NCBI GenBank assembly: GCA_003158175.1
Contig: PMHJ01000037.1
Span: 304,433-368,432, forward strand
Source of the DNA: Candidatus Cybelea septentrionalis
GTDB lineage: Bacteria > Vulcanimicrobiota > Vulcanimicrobiia > Vulcanimicrobiales > Vulcanimicrobiaceae
Length of the DNA: 64,000 nucleotides
Direction: 5' to 3'
Within the stretch, counting starts at the first letter, position 1, and each line of letters begins with the position of its first letter. The position numbers and the translations under genes were made by a program. Below are positions 25,124 to 34,102 of the stretch, in pieces. Under the pieces are notes generated by a model. It did not search any database and was not told the origin of the DNA. It saw only the letters and a list, made by a program, of their open reading frames with translations.

Positions 25124-27094
25124 ATGTACCGGCGCGCGATGCCGGCATTGATAGCGGTTCCTTGCATGGCTCTTCTAATGGCGCTGGCGGCGGGCGTGCC
25201 GTTCGCGGCGCTGGGCGGAATAATTACCGGTGGTGCGGTGAAGCTTGCGCCGTTCTATGTCGCCGTCATCTTTGGCGCGCTGCTTGGGCGGGTAACGATC
25301 GAGACCGGAATCGCACGAACGATCGTCAATGTCGCCGCCGAGTTTGGCGGCGAACGGCCTTTCGTGCTGAGTCTAGTGTTCTGCGCGATCGTGGCGGTGC
25401 TCTTCGCTTCGCTTCAAGGCTTGGGCGGCATCATCATGGTGGGTTCGATCGTGCTGCCGATCATGATGACCGCCGGCGTTCCGCGCACCATTGCGGCGAC
25501 GCTCTTCTTAATGAGCTTCGCGCTCGGCTACATTTTCAACATCGCGAACTGGACGTTCTACACGACGTTTTTCGGCGTCGCGCGCGAGCAGCTCGTGCGA
25601 TACGCGATTTTGCTGGCTCTGATCGATGCCGCCTTTTTGGTCGCGTATGCCGTCGTGTCGTTTTACCGCGCGCGCGGATATGCGACCTGGGCCGTCCGAG
25701 CGCCGGAGGACTCCAAATCGCAGCGTGTGCCGGCCGTCGCACTCGTCACGCCCCTCCTACCGCTGCTGCTCTTTTACGCGTTTCACTTGGATGCTGCGGT
25801 GGCGTTCCTGGTTGCCGCGCTCTTCGGCGTGCTCGTCACGCGTCCGGCGCTGGCCGTGCAACGCCTCGTCGCCGCCGCAATTCGCGGCGTCGAGGACGTC
25901 GCGCCCGCAGTGCTGCTCTTCATGGGAATCGGCATGCTGTTGGTCGCAACGACCCAACCGCAGTTCGTCGCCGCGCTTCGGCCGCTGGTCGCGGGGGACT
26001 GGCTTCGCAGCCCCGTCGCCTACGTGGCGCTTTTTGGTGTCGCAAGCCCGCTCGTACTCTATCGCGGCCCGCTCAATCCGTTCGGTGTCGGCATTGCCAT
26101 CTTTACGGTGTTGTTGACCGCTCACGTCCTACCGCCCGTCATCCTCGTGGCCGCCGTGATGGCCGTCGTGCAGGTGCAGAACGTCTGCGACCCTACGAAC
26201 ACCGCAAACGTTTGGGTCGCAAATTTCACGGGAGTGCCGATCCAAACGATTACCCGGCGAACGTTGCCGTATCAAACCGCCGTCGCGATCGTCGCAACGT
26301 TGGCGGTCGTCGTCGGCGCTCCCGCGCTTTTCGGCAGGCCGGCATTTACGTCGTTCTATCATATGGCGGCCGCGGCCGAGACGTTGCCGGGCTTTTACGC
26401 TTCACCCTCATCCCGCGATCGAATCGCCGTCGACGACGATGGAACTCCATTTGGGCGTGTGGGTGCCGACGTGGTGGCCGCCGAGCTGACCGGCGGAGCC
26501 TTGACGGCGACGCGGATCCACGACGATCCGAATCGCAGCGATTGTTCCGTCAAACGATACGCCGCATACCTTCGCGTCGCCAGTTCGATCTTTACGCTAA
26601 CAGGCGGCGACGATCTCGACATCGGTTTGCGGCTCGAAGATTGCGGCGGCTGGATCGTCGAGGAGTGGCACGATCACGCCGTGATCGTGCCGCACGCGGT
26701 CGCGGGCGCAGCTAGCGCGCTGGCAAGCCAGGGCGTGTCGCGACTGCGCGCTTGGGCGCTTTCGGATCCGACGCGCAGCCGCAATCTTTTCGCGCTCGGT
26801 GCCGCCGTGCGGCCCGGAGATAGGCCGGCGTACTTCTACTCGTTCTTTCGCACGATCGACGGCAACATGCGCGTCTACGTTCGCGCCGGCGGACCCGCCT
26901 ATGTGGCAGGTTTGCGCTCGGGCGACGTGATCGAGAAAATCGACGGGAAAGCGTGGTGGTTCTACGGCACTTATCCGGCGCAGCAGCTCGCGTACGACGG
27001 AAAGCCGCACACGTTTGAAGTTCTGCAAGGCGGCCGCGTGGTCGATATCGCGCTCGGCGCGCCTCTTACGGCGCCGGTAGACGATGGACGGTAA
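25124..27094 (+). CDS. Ion-transporter-superfamily permease fused to a C-terminal PDZ domain
   Basis: ~656-aa protein (from ATG 25124). The first ~430 residues are a multi-pass permease of GntP/CitMHS-like character (GGIIMVGSIVLPIMMTAGVP, DPTNTANVWVANFTG). A periplasm-type region without close match follows. The last ~90 residues look like a PDZ domain (GGPAYVAGLRSGDVIEKIDG). The start is uncertain. Seventeen hydrophobic codons directly upstream (from ATC 25073, SALLILVVFAIFALL) continue the first membrane helix, but none is ATG or GTG, and TTG occurs only at 25118. The next upstream starts lie deep in the GH20 gene. The gene overlaps the methyltransferase start by 11 bp. Confidence 0.7.
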   Translation: MYRRAMPALIAVPCMALLMALAAGVPFAALGGIITGGAVKLAPFYVAVIFGALLGRVTIETGIARTIVNVAAEFGGERPFVLSLVFCAIVAVLFASLQGLGGIIMVGSIVLPIMMTAGVPRTIAATLFLMSFALGYIFNIANWTFYTTFFGVAREQLVRYAILLALIDAAFLVAYAVVSFYRARGYATWAVRAPEDSKSQRVPAVALVTPLLPLLLFYAFHLDAAVAFLVAALFGVLVTRPALAVQRLVAAAIRGVEDVAPAVLLFMGIGMLLVATTQPQFVAALRPLVAGDWLRSPVAYVALFGVASPLVLYRGPLNPFGVGIAIFTVLLTAHVLPPVILVAAVMAVVQVQNVCDPTNTANVWVANFTGVPIQTITRRTLPYQTAVAIVATLAVVVGAPALFGRPAFTSFYHMAAAAETLPGFYASPSSRDRIAVDDDGTPFGRVGADVVAAELTGGALTATRIHDDPNRSDCSVKRYAAYLRVASSIFTLTGGDDLDIGLRLEDCGGWIVEEWHDHAVIVPHAVAGAASALASQGVSRLRAWALSDPTRSRNLFALGAAVRPGDRPAYFYSFFRTIDGNMRVYVRAGGPAYVAGLRSGDVIEKIDGKAWWFYGTYPAQQLAYDGKPHTFEVLQGGRVVDIALGAPLTAPVDDGR

Positions 27095-27824
27095 GGACTC
27101 GGTTTCACGATTTGGGAACCGGGCACCATCCTACGCTGCCTTTCGCCCCGGTTACCCGCCCGAGGCAATCGACGCGGTACTCGCGGGGTTGGGCGCTCCG
27201 TCGACGTTGACGATTGCCGACGTCGGCGCAGGCACGGGAATCTCGGCGCGGCTCTTTGCACGGCGCGGCGCGAAGGTCATCGCGATCGAGCCGAACCTGC
27301 GCATGCGATCGCAGGCGGAATCCGATCCCAACGTCGAGTGGAGCGAAGGCACCGCGCAACATACCGGTCTGTCCGATGCGAGCGTCGATGTGGTCGTTGC
27401 CTGTCAGGCCTTTCACTGGTTTGCGACGATCGACGTGATGCGCGAGTTCGCCCGGGTCGCTCGGCGGCGCGCCGCGATATTGCAGTACGAGCGCGACGAA
27501 CGCGATGCGTTCACGAAGGCCTACGGAGAGGTCGTGCGAGCCTATGCGAACGACGATACCGAGGACTTGCGACGGCGCGCCCTTGCTGCGTTCACTCGAT
27601 TTCCGGAGTCGTGGATCACGCGCACCGAGGCATTCTCGCTTCAAGAGATGGATCGGGAGGCGCTCCTGGGGCGCGCGGGCTCTTCCTCGTATTTGCCGGA
27701 TTCGGGCGCACCGGCCGTGGCGCTGCGCCGCGATCTGAACGAGCTCTTCGACCGTTACGCGAGCGGCGATCGCGTAGCGCTGCACATGGTTACCTACGCG
27801 TTGATCGCCGATCTCCAGAGATGA
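27084..27824 (+). CDS. Class I SAM-dependent methyltransferase
   Basis: 246-aa cytosolic methyltransferase. Motif I is IADVGAGTGISARLF, followed by the acidic ribose-binding end VIAIEPN. Motif II/III regions are DASVDVVVACQAFHWF, a HWF-type signature common in UbiE/tRNA-like small-molecule methyltransferases. The C-terminus is helical (DLNELFDRYASGDRVALHM). The substrate is unknown. It is linked by overlap to both the transporter-PDZ gene and the HyuA gene. Confidence 0.85.
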   Translation: MDGKDSVSRFGNRAPSYAAFRPGYPPEAIDAVLAGLGAPSTLTIADVGAGTGISARLFARRGAKVIAIEPNLRMRSQAESDPNVEWSEGTAQHTGLSDASVDVVVACQAFHWFATIDVMREFARVARRRAAILQYERDERDAFTKAYGEVVRAYANDDTEDLRRRALAAFTRFPESWITRTEAFSLQEMDREALLGRAGSSSYLPDSGAPAVALRRDLNELFDRYASGDRVALHMVTYALIADLQR

Positions 27825-29926
27825 ACGGAGCGAGAAAGCTTCGGGTCGGCATCGACGTCGGCGGAACGTTTACCGATGTCGTCGCAATCGACGCCGCCAC
27901 GCGCGAGCTCGTCGCTCGCGTCAAAGTCCCGACGACACACGATGCGGCGCGTGGAGTGGCCGAGGGTATCGTTGCGGGTATCGAGCAGCTGCTGGCCGAT
28001 TCTCACGTCGATTCGGCGTCCGTCGCCTTTATCGCGCACTCGACGACACAGGCGACCAACGCGTTGCTCGAAGGGGACCTCGCGCGGGTTGGCGTGCTCG
28101 GGCTGCTCGATGGTTTGCCATGGCTGTCGCGCCGGCAGATGCGCTTTCGGGCCTTTTCCGTGAGTTCGGGGGCGGTTTTTGCTCCGCAGTTTGCTTTCGC
28201 GCGAGCCGGCGACGGCGACGCGTTGCGTGACGCCGTCGACAGATTAATCGCCGGTGGTGCGGATGTGATCGCGGCCAGCGAAAGCTTCGGCGTGGATCGC
28301 CCGGAGCAGGAGTCCGCTGCGGTCGCCTATGCACGCGAGCGCGGGATCGAGGCGACCAGCGGCCACGACGTCAGCACGGCGTACGGATTACGTTCGCGTA
28401 CGCGCACGGCGGCGATCAACGCCGCAATCCTGCCGAAAATGGTGCGCACGGCGCGGATGACCGCTCAGGCGGTAGAGCTTGCCGCAATCCCGGCGCCGCT
28501 GATGGTGATGCGCAGCGACGGCGGCGTGATGGACGTGCGCGAGGTCGGACGCCGGCCGATTCTCACGCTGCTCTCGGGACCGGCAGCGGGCATCGCGGGA
28601 GCCCTGCTTTATGAGCGCTTGAGCGACGGCATCTTCATCGAAGTCGGCGGAACGAGTTCGGATTGTTCGGTCATCAAGAATGGACGCCCGCAGATGCAAT
28701 CCGCGAGAATCGGCGGATACCGCACGATGCTGCGAACGCTCGACGTTCGGACGCTGGGAATCGGCGGCGGCAGCATGCTGCGCCTTGAGGGCGGCGGCAT
28801 CGTCGACGTTGGGCCGCGCAGCGCGCACATTGCCGGATGTGCGTACGCGTGTTTCGTTGCGCCCGAGCTGATCGAGGGAGCGCGAGTCGAGTTGATCGCG
28901 CCGACGCCGCAGGATCGCGCCGATCACGTCGTGCTCGTCACGCCTTCCGGCGCAAGGATCGCGCTGACGGTCACCTGCGCGGCGAACGTTGCCGGGGGAG
29001 TTCCCGAGGGCGCCTTCGCGCGCGGCAACCGCGAGACGGCGCGTCGTGCATTTGAGTTGCTGGCGCAGCGTACCGGGGGCGACGCGCTCTCCTTGGCGCA
29101 GCGAGTGATCTCCCTCGCGGTCGCGAAGCTGCGCGCGGCGACCGAGGCTTTGGCCGGTGACTACGCGCTCGACGCGCAGCGTGTGACGCTAGTCGGCGGA
29201 GGCGGTGGCTGCGGCGCGGTCGTGCCGCACTTGGCTTCTGCGATGAAGGTGCGGTATCGGCTCGCGCGCGACGCCGAGGTGATCGCGCCGATTGGCGTTG
29301 CCTTGGCGCTAGTACGCGACGTCGTGGAACGCACGATTGCGTCGCCCTCTCCGCAAGAGATCGCGCAGATTCGGCGTGAGGCGGCCGACCGCGTCATCGC
29401 CGCGGGTGCCGCTCCCGACCGGGTCGTAGTCGAGATCGAGATCGATACGCAGCGCAATAAAGTTCGTGCCACCGCCTCGGGAGCGACGGCCCTCGTGGAA
29501 GCGGCGGCCGGCGACGCGTGTGGCGAGTCCGATCGTCGAGCGATCGCAGCGCAGTCGTTCGCGTGCGCCCTCGCCGAACTCGATCGAGTCGAGCTTACCG
29601 GCGCTCTGAGCGGCTACGGACGCCGCCGCGCTCTTCGCGTGATAGACGAACGAGGCGTCGTGCGGCTCGCGCTGCGCGACTACCGGCTTATTCAAACGAT
29701 GGCGGCCAGGGTTGAATCGCACGTACGCGACGCAGTCGAGACCGCAACGCAGTTCGGCGACGTCGGCCGGGCGCTACCCGCGCTTTATCTGCTGCGAGAC
29801 GCGCGCATCGCAGCGTACGAAGGCCTGACGAGCACGGACCAAGCCGTCGCACTAGTCACGGAAGAAGTGGAAGGCTGCGCGGCCGACGAGTCAATCGTCA
29901 TCCTCATCGAACCGCGCAGCGCCTAG
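27821..29926 (+). CDS. Hydantoinase/5-oxoprolinase subunit A (HyuA-like)
   Basis: 701-aa ATP-dependent amidohydrolase subunit. The actin-like ATP-binding start VGIDVGGTFTDVVAID is at residues ~9-24. Other family motifs are IAHSTTQATNALLEG, VMRSDGGVMDVREV, LLSGPAAGIAGAL and FIEVGGTSSDCSVI. The C-terminal region has LVGGGGGCGAVVPHLA. HyuA normally works with HyuB to open hydantoins or 5-oxoproline; no hyuB gene is adjacent. ATG 27821 overlaps the methyltransferase stop as ATGA. Length matches the A-subunit, not a fused AB enzyme. Confidence 0.88.
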   Translation: MNGARKLRVGIDVGGTFTDVVAIDAATRELVARVKVPTTHDAARGVAEGIVAGIEQLLADSHVDSASVAFIAHSTTQATNALLEGDLARVGVLGLLDGLPWLSRRQMRFRAFSVSSGAVFAPQFAFARAGDGDALRDAVDRLIAGGADVIAASESFGVDRPEQESAAVAYARERGIEATSGHDVSTAYGLRSRTRTAAINAAILPKMVRTARMTAQAVELAAIPAPLMVMRSDGGVMDVREVGRRPILTLLSGPAAGIAGALLYERLSDGIFIEVGGTSSDCSVIKNGRPQMQSARIGGYRTMLRTLDVRTLGIGGGSMLRLEGGGIVDVGPRSAHIAGCAYACFVAPELIEGARVELIAPTPQDRADHVVLVTPSGARIALTVTCAANVAGGVPEGAFARGNRETARRAFELLAQRTGGDALSLAQRVISLAVAKLRAATEALAGDYALDAQRVTLVGGGGGCGAVVPHLASAMKVRYRLARDAEVIAPIGVALALVRDVVERTIASPSPQEIAQIRREAADRVIAAGAAPDRVVVEIEIDTQRNKVRATASGATALVEAAAGDACGESDRRAIAAQSFACALAELDRVELTGALSGYGRRRALRVIDERGVVRLALRDYRLIQTMAARVESHVRDAVETATQFGDVGRALPALYLLRDARIAAYEGLTSTDQAVALVTEEVEGCAADESIVILIEPRSA

Positions 29927-29936
29927 GAAGATTGAC

Positions 29937-30362
29937 CTACGCCTGCGGGCGATAGGTGCCGAAGCTCCAGATGTGCCCCTCCGGGTCGCGCACGCCGAAT
30001 TCGTGCGAACCGTAGTCCGTATCTTCGAGCTCGCGAATGATTTGCGCACCTGCGGCTTTGGCGCGGGCGTAGGCGGTGTCGACATCGGTGTCGCTGTCGA
30101 GTGCGATATAGACTCCCCCGGTAACGCCTCCCAGGTTTTCAGGGCTCGTGCCGTATGGATCGTTCTTGACGCTGCCCAGCATGATCAGGCTACCAGCCAG
30201 TTTCAACTCGGCGTGCGCGATGGTGTCGCCATCGCCGGCGCAGACCTCTTTCTCCTCGAAACCCAAGGCGGATTTGAGCCATTCGATTGCGGCTCTCGCG
30301 TCATTGTAGCGAACGCTCGGATAAATGGTTTGCACTGTGGTCCTCACTTGTGTCGTACTCAT
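29937..30362 (-). CDS. VOC/PhnB-like glyoxalase-fold protein
   Basis: 141-aa single VOC-fold protein. It begins with TIYPSVRYNDARAAIEWL, the typical PhnB/YdcJ-type opening, and shows HAELKLAGSLIMLGS and a closing EFGVRDPEGHIWSFGTY. A metal or small-molecule binding role is usual, but the ligand is not predictable. ATG 30362 is taken; an in-frame ATG at 30380 adds six residues and neither has a strong ribosome-binding site. It lies downstream of, and probably with, the AraC regulator gene. Confidence 0.8.
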   Translation of the reverse strand: MSTTQVRTTVQTIYPSVRYNDARAAIEWLKSALGFEEKEVCAGDGDTIAHAELKLAGSLIMLGSVKNDPYGTSPENLGGVTGGVYIALDSDTDVDTAYARAKAAGAQIIRELEDTDYGSHEFGVRDPEGHIWSFGTYRPQA

Positions 30363-30407
30363 GGGATTAGCATAGGGCATCGCAACAGCCGCGTCTTGGA
30401 AAATTGT

Positions 30408-31283
30408 TTAGGGTTCGGCTAGGTTGGGTGACTCGGGATACCGCATGGCCGAAACGAATTCACCCGGCGTGAGCCGCGCGAACTCAGCAAAATCGCGGTA
30501 CATGTGCGCCTGATCGTAGTAGGCGAGCTCGGCCGCTACGGCGGCAATCTTCTCGTTGCGATGGAGAAGCGAAAGGGCGTTATGGAACCGAACGATCCGG
30601 GCGAAGCGTTTGGGCGTCAATCCGGTGCCGTCGCGAAAGCGCCGCGCAAATTCATAGCGCGATACGCCCAGACGAGCGCCGAGCTGGTCGAGCGACACCG
30701 TGCCTCGTGCCTCTCGAATCTTCGCTGAAGTCCACCGCACTAGGCCGTCGCGGTCGCCGCGCGTGAGCGGTAACAGCCAATCCACCGCGGCGGAAACGAC
30801 GGAGGCCGCATTCCGTCTTTCGCTCAGTGATGAGATCTGCGCAGCGTTCGCGCAGCGCTCTCCGAGTTCGTCTGCGGCTCGCCCGATCGCGTCGCGGACG
30901 TCTACAGTTATGTCGACGAGCTGCGTCATATTGCAGCGTAAGAGCGCACAGGCTCCAGCTGGTGCTAAGGTAATGCCCAGTACGCGGCAGCGCCCACGCG
31001 GACTCACGACGACCGACGGTTGCGTTCGGCATCCATTGATGCATACGGCCGGAAATGCTCCAAGCGCGGGGTCGCTTCCATCACGGTGCCGCTCGTCGAG
31101 CATCACGATCAACTCCGCCGTCCCATCCGGGAATACGCGCTCCTTTGTATGCGTCAGCTGGCCTTCGAAGTACCAAATGCGCTCGACGGTTTCGTGAAGG
31201 GGCGAATCCGCAGGAGGCGCCCATCGCGCCACGGTCCAGCGTCCCAGCGACGAGTCTTGGCTTTTAATCGCCAGACCTTGCAT
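30408..31283 (-). CDS. AraC family regulator
   Basis: 291-aa regulator. The N-terminal ~170 residues resemble the DUF6597-type sensor domain (ETVERIWYFEGQL, RVFPDGTAELIVML, LGITLAPAGACALL). Two helix-turn-helix units follow at the C-terminus (VSLDQLGARLGVSRYEFAR, EKIAAVAAELAYYDQAHMYR, FARLTPGEF). ATG 31283 has a strong AGGAG 8 bases upstream and is preferred to ATG 31313, which would overlap the MarR stop. It is co-directional with MarR upstream and the VOC gene downstream; control of the VOC gene is plausible. Confidence 0.88.
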   Translation of the reverse strand: MQGLAIKSQDSSLGRWTVARWAPPADSPLHETVERIWYFEGQLTHTKERVFPDGTAELIVMLDERHRDGSDPALGAFPAVCINGCRTQPSVVVSPRGRCRVLGITLAPAGACALLRCNMTQLVDITVDVRDAIGRAADELGERCANAAQISSLSERRNAASVVSAAVDWLLPLTRGDRDGLVRWTSAKIREARGTVSLDQLGARLGVSRYEFARRFRDGTGLTPKRFARIVRFHNALSLLHRNEKIAAVAAELAYYDQAHMYRDFAEFARLTPGEFVSAMRYPESPNLAEP

Positions 31284-31299
31284 AGAAAGAGCTCCTAGA

Positions 31300-31797
31300 T
31301 CAATCGGCCGCATCTCCCAAGGAGAGTAGCAGCTTTCGCAGCAGTTCGCCGAGTTGTAGCTGTTCTCGCGCGCTCAAGGCGGCGAGCAGCCGCTCCTCGT
31401 TGGCTACGTGTTGGGTGCTTGCGGCATCGATAAGCGCTTTCCCCTTTGCGGTAAGCCGGACGAGCGTGCCGCGACGGTCTTGCGGATCGGGCCGTCGCAA
31501 CACCAGGCCGGCCTCCTCCAAGCGATCGATGCGATTAGTCATCGCCCCAGACGTGAGCATCATCTCTCGATACAGTTGCGTGGGGGAAAGCTGATAGGGG
31601 CGGCCCGAGCGCCGAAGAGAAGCCAAGACATCGAACGACTCGCCCGCAAGGCCGGAGAGCCCGTGCGTATCGTCTAGGCGAGGGCGAAGCGCAGCCGCAG
31701 CGCGCTGAATTCGGCCGACCAACCCCATGGCGCTCGTATCGAGGTCGGGGCGTTCGCGATTCCACTGTGCCAGTATTCGATCGATCCGGTCCTGCAT
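31300..31797 (-). CDS. MarR family regulator
   Basis: 165-aa winged-helix regulator. DNA-binding region: LSPTQLYREMMLTSGAMTNR, RLEEAGLVLRRPDPQDRRG with the wing LVRLTAKGKALID. MarR proteins act as dimers and respond to small phenolic or oxidising ligands. The gene is divergent from a VOC gene, and a long inverted repeat covers the opposite promoter. This is the standard arrangement for a MarR repressor controlling its neighbour and itself. Confidence 0.9.
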   Translation of the reverse strand: MQDRIDRILAQWNRERPDLDTSAMGLVGRIQRAAAALRPRLDDTHGLSGLAGESFDVLASLRRSGRPYQLSPTQLYREMMLTSGAMTNRIDRLEEAGLVLRRPDPQDRRGTLVRLTAKGKALIDAASTQHVANEERLLAALSAREQLQLGELLRKLLLSLGDAAD

Positions 31798-31815
31798 ATC
31801 TCGATGTTAAGACAC

Positions 31816-31871
31816 TTGACAGGCGCGTTCCTTTACGGTAATCTTAATGCTAAGATGCTTAGCATAAAGAT
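31816..31871 (+). promoter_or_regulatory. Promoter and MarR-type operator spanning the VOC start codon
   Basis: A near-consensus promoter is present: TTGACA (31816-31821), a 17-bp spacer, and TAATCT (31839-31844). An inverted repeat with 14-bp arms and one mismatch follows: ATCTTAATGCTAAG (31841-31854) and CTTAGCATAAAGAT (31858-31871). The three bases between the arms are the ATG of the VOC gene. The expected transcription start is ~31851, so the message would have almost no leader. The operator overlaps the -10, start site and start codon. Confidence 0.8.
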
Positions 31872-32259
31872 AAACTCACTGGACCACATCGTGTTAAACG
31901 TTTCCGATGCCGAACGGAGCCTCACGTTCTACGCCGGCATTCTCGGCCTTCGCCCCGAGCGAACCCGCGAGTTCCGCTGCGGACGCGCTCCCTTTCCGTC
32001 GGTCAGGATCGATGCCGACACTATCGTCGATTTTCTGGATCCCGCACACCGCGATGCTACACTTCCGAATCGGAATCTCAATCACATCGCGCTCGCGCTC
32101 GAAAACGTGCCGTCGGAAATAGCGGAGTTTCTCAAAGAGCGCAACATGCCGATCGTTCGTGAGATGACGGGCAACTTTGGCGCCCAAGGCGATACGGCGC
32201 ATTCTTTTCACGTGTTCGATCCGGACGGCAACCTGCTGGAGCTGCAATCGTATGAATAG
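31855..32259 (+). CDS. VOC family protein
   Basis: 134-aa glyoxalase-fold protein. It opens with INSLDHIVLNVSDAERSLTF (metal-ligand-type His-14 region) and continues with LNHIALALENVP. It ends with HSFHVFDPDGNLLELQSY, keeping candidate His and Glu metal ligands. This is the pattern of virulence-associated or catechol-dioxygenase-like VOC proteins. ATG 31855 is chosen because the promoter and operator place transcription start just before it; an in-frame ATG at 31804 lies upstream of the -35. Probable target of the divergent MarR regulator. Confidence 0.85.
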   Translation: MLSIKINSLDHIVLNVSDAERSLTFYAGILGLRPERTREFRCGRAPFPSVRIDADTIVDFLDPAHRDATLPNRNLNHIALALENVPSEIAEFLKERNMPIVREMTGNFGAQGDTAHSFHVFDPDGNLLELQSYE

Positions 32260-32302
32260 CGCGCCAGGCGTTATCTTCAAGGGCGGAAAACAATAATCTG
32301 GA

Positions 32303-34102
32303 GTGACCATCAGTCGGATTGCATGGCGCCCGGTGCTTCTCGCCATTTGCGCGCTCGCGGCGCTCGCGCAGGTAGCCGATGTGCTGGACGCGACCGGAAT
32401 GGGCGGCGCTCCGCCTTGGCAGGGCTGGTGGGGAGCCAACACGGGCGTCTCTTCGAAACCGTTTAACCTCGTGGTTACGTCCGTCGACCGCCGCGGACCG
32501 GCTGCCCGCGCCGGCCTTCGTCGAGGCGACCTTATCGATTTCCGCGCGAACAGCCTCGTCGAACGTTACTCCCTTCTCGAAGCGCCCCTCAACGGGCGAC
32601 CTCTGATCCTCTCGGTTCACAGGGGTTTGCTGCAAAGAGAACTTACGGTCGTACCGCGCGCGCCAATACTTACGTGGAATTTCTGGGTCTTCACCTTCGC
32701 GGCTCTCTGGCTTCTACTGTTTGCAATGCTGATCGCATGGCGTGGTGCCGATCTACCCCAGATGCGGCTGCTATCGCTGTGGATAGCGACCTTTGTTATT
32801 ACGGGCGCCCTGATCGATTTCGCGATGCCCGGGGCTTGGGCGTATATCCTCCAGAACATCTCCGCGAGCGTAGTTGGACCGTTGTCGGTGGCGTTGTTGG
32901 CGGCGTTCGCAAGCGGCTTCGCTCGGCCGCTCTCTCGGCCCCGTCGCATCGCACAATGGCTGTGTTACACCTTCCTCGCGATCTTTACCGCGATCTCTTT
33001 AGTTGGAACGGCCGGAGTTATCACGCTTCGGTTCGACCCGCTTCCGTTCGTTGAAGGGAACGCAGGGTTAGCTTCCGTTGCCGCCGGTGTCCTCCTGGCA
33101 GCGCTTTGCGGCCTTCTAGCAATCGCCGCATCCCGCGGTGTCGAGCGTCAGCGAGCCGTATGGACGCTCGTGCCCCTTGCTGCCTTTTTTTGCTTCTTCA
33201 TCGTAGGATTGGTCGCATCAGCGTCGTCGCCATCGTTCGCCAGCACGATTGTCGTTGGTATTGTTAGCACTCTGGTGTTGCTCACCGCACCGGTTGCGCT
33301 GACGTACGCGGCCCTGAGCCGCCGGCTGATCGACGTCGGCTTCTTCTTGAACCGCGCCGCCGTTTTCACGATCGTTTCGGCGATTGTGATCGGTGCATTC
33401 GTTCTAGCCGAATGGGCTGCCAGTGCGTGGCTCGCGAGCACTACCCACACCACCAGCGCCTTCATCGGCATGCTCGTGGCCCTCGGTCTCGGAATCTCGC
33501 TTCGGTACATTCATAGAAACGTCGAGCGATTCGTCGATCGCGTCTTTTTCCGCAAGCGGCACGAGGATGAGTCGGCATTGCGCCGCTTCGCGCACGAGGC
33601 GTCCTATATCTCCGACCGGGCCACGCTGCTGGATCGGGCGGTTAAGGTGGTTATCGGTCACACGAGTGCGGACGACGCGGAGATCCTCGTTCGCGACGGC
33701 GCGGCTTACGCTTTCGCCACGGACGGCCGGCGGACCGAGGTCGGCGAAAATGATCCGGGAATTGTCGCGCTCCGCGCGTGGAACAAGCCAATCGACCTGC
33801 ACGCGTTTTCTGATTCGCAGTTACGCGGTGAGTTTGCGTTCCCTATGATCTCGCGCGGCGACCTTGTCGGCGCGCTCATCTGCGGGCGCAAGCGCGATGG
33901 CGAGGCGTATGCCCCCGACGAGTCGGAGGCATTGCTGGCTCTTGCGCACGGCGTAGGGACGGCGCTCGACACCTTATCGAGCCAAAGCAACGGCGTCTTA
34001 GAGTCGATACGAGAAACGCAAGCGCTGATGCTGCAAGAGCTTCAGAAGCTGCCGCAAGCAATCGTGAGCGCGTTGCGGAAAAACGGCAAAAACAACAGCT
34101 AA
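32303..34102 (+). CDS. PDZ, multi-pass membrane and GAF-like sensor protein
   Basis: 599-aa protein. A first membrane helix (~8-26) precedes a PDZ-like region at ~55-115 (VVTSVDRRGPAARAGLRRGDLIDFR). About eight membrane helices follow (~125-390). A linker RYIHRNVERFVDRVFFRKRH leads to a cytoplasmic GAF-like domain (~415-570: LLDRAVKVVIGHTSADDAEI, FAFPMISRGDLVGALICGRK). The linker and GAF arrangement resembles ComP-type and similar sensor kinases. No kinase, cyclase or DNA-binding output follows, so it must signal through a partner or be a receptor fragment. The start is GTG 32303. It converges with the permease gene with a 4-bp overlap of ends. Confidence 0.75.
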   Translation: MTISRIAWRPVLLAICALAALAQVADVLDATGMGGAPPWQGWWGANTGVSSKPFNLVVTSVDRRGPAARAGLRRGDLIDFRANSLVERYSLLEAPLNGRPLILSVHRGLLQRELTVVPRAPILTWNFWVFTFAALWLLLFAMLIAWRGADLPQMRLLSLWIATFVITGALIDFAMPGAWAYILQNISASVVGPLSVALLAAFASGFARPLSRPRRIAQWLCYTFLAIFTAISLVGTAGVITLRFDPLPFVEGNAGLASVAAGVLLAALCGLLAIAASRGVERQRAVWTLVPLAAFFCFFIVGLVASASSPSFASTIVVGIVSTLVLLTAPVALTYAALSRRLIDVGFFLNRAAVFTIVSAIVIGAFVLAEWAASAWLASTTHTTSAFIGMLVALGLGISLRYIHRNVERFVDRVFFRKRHEDESALRRFAHEASYISDRATLLDRAVKVVIGHTSADDAEILVRDGAAYAFATDGRRTEVGENDPGIVALRAWNKPIDLHAFSDSQLRGEFAFPMISRGDLVGALICGRKRDGEAYAPDESEALLALAHGVGTALDTLSSQSNGVLESIRETQALMLQELQKLPQAIVSALRKNGKNNS

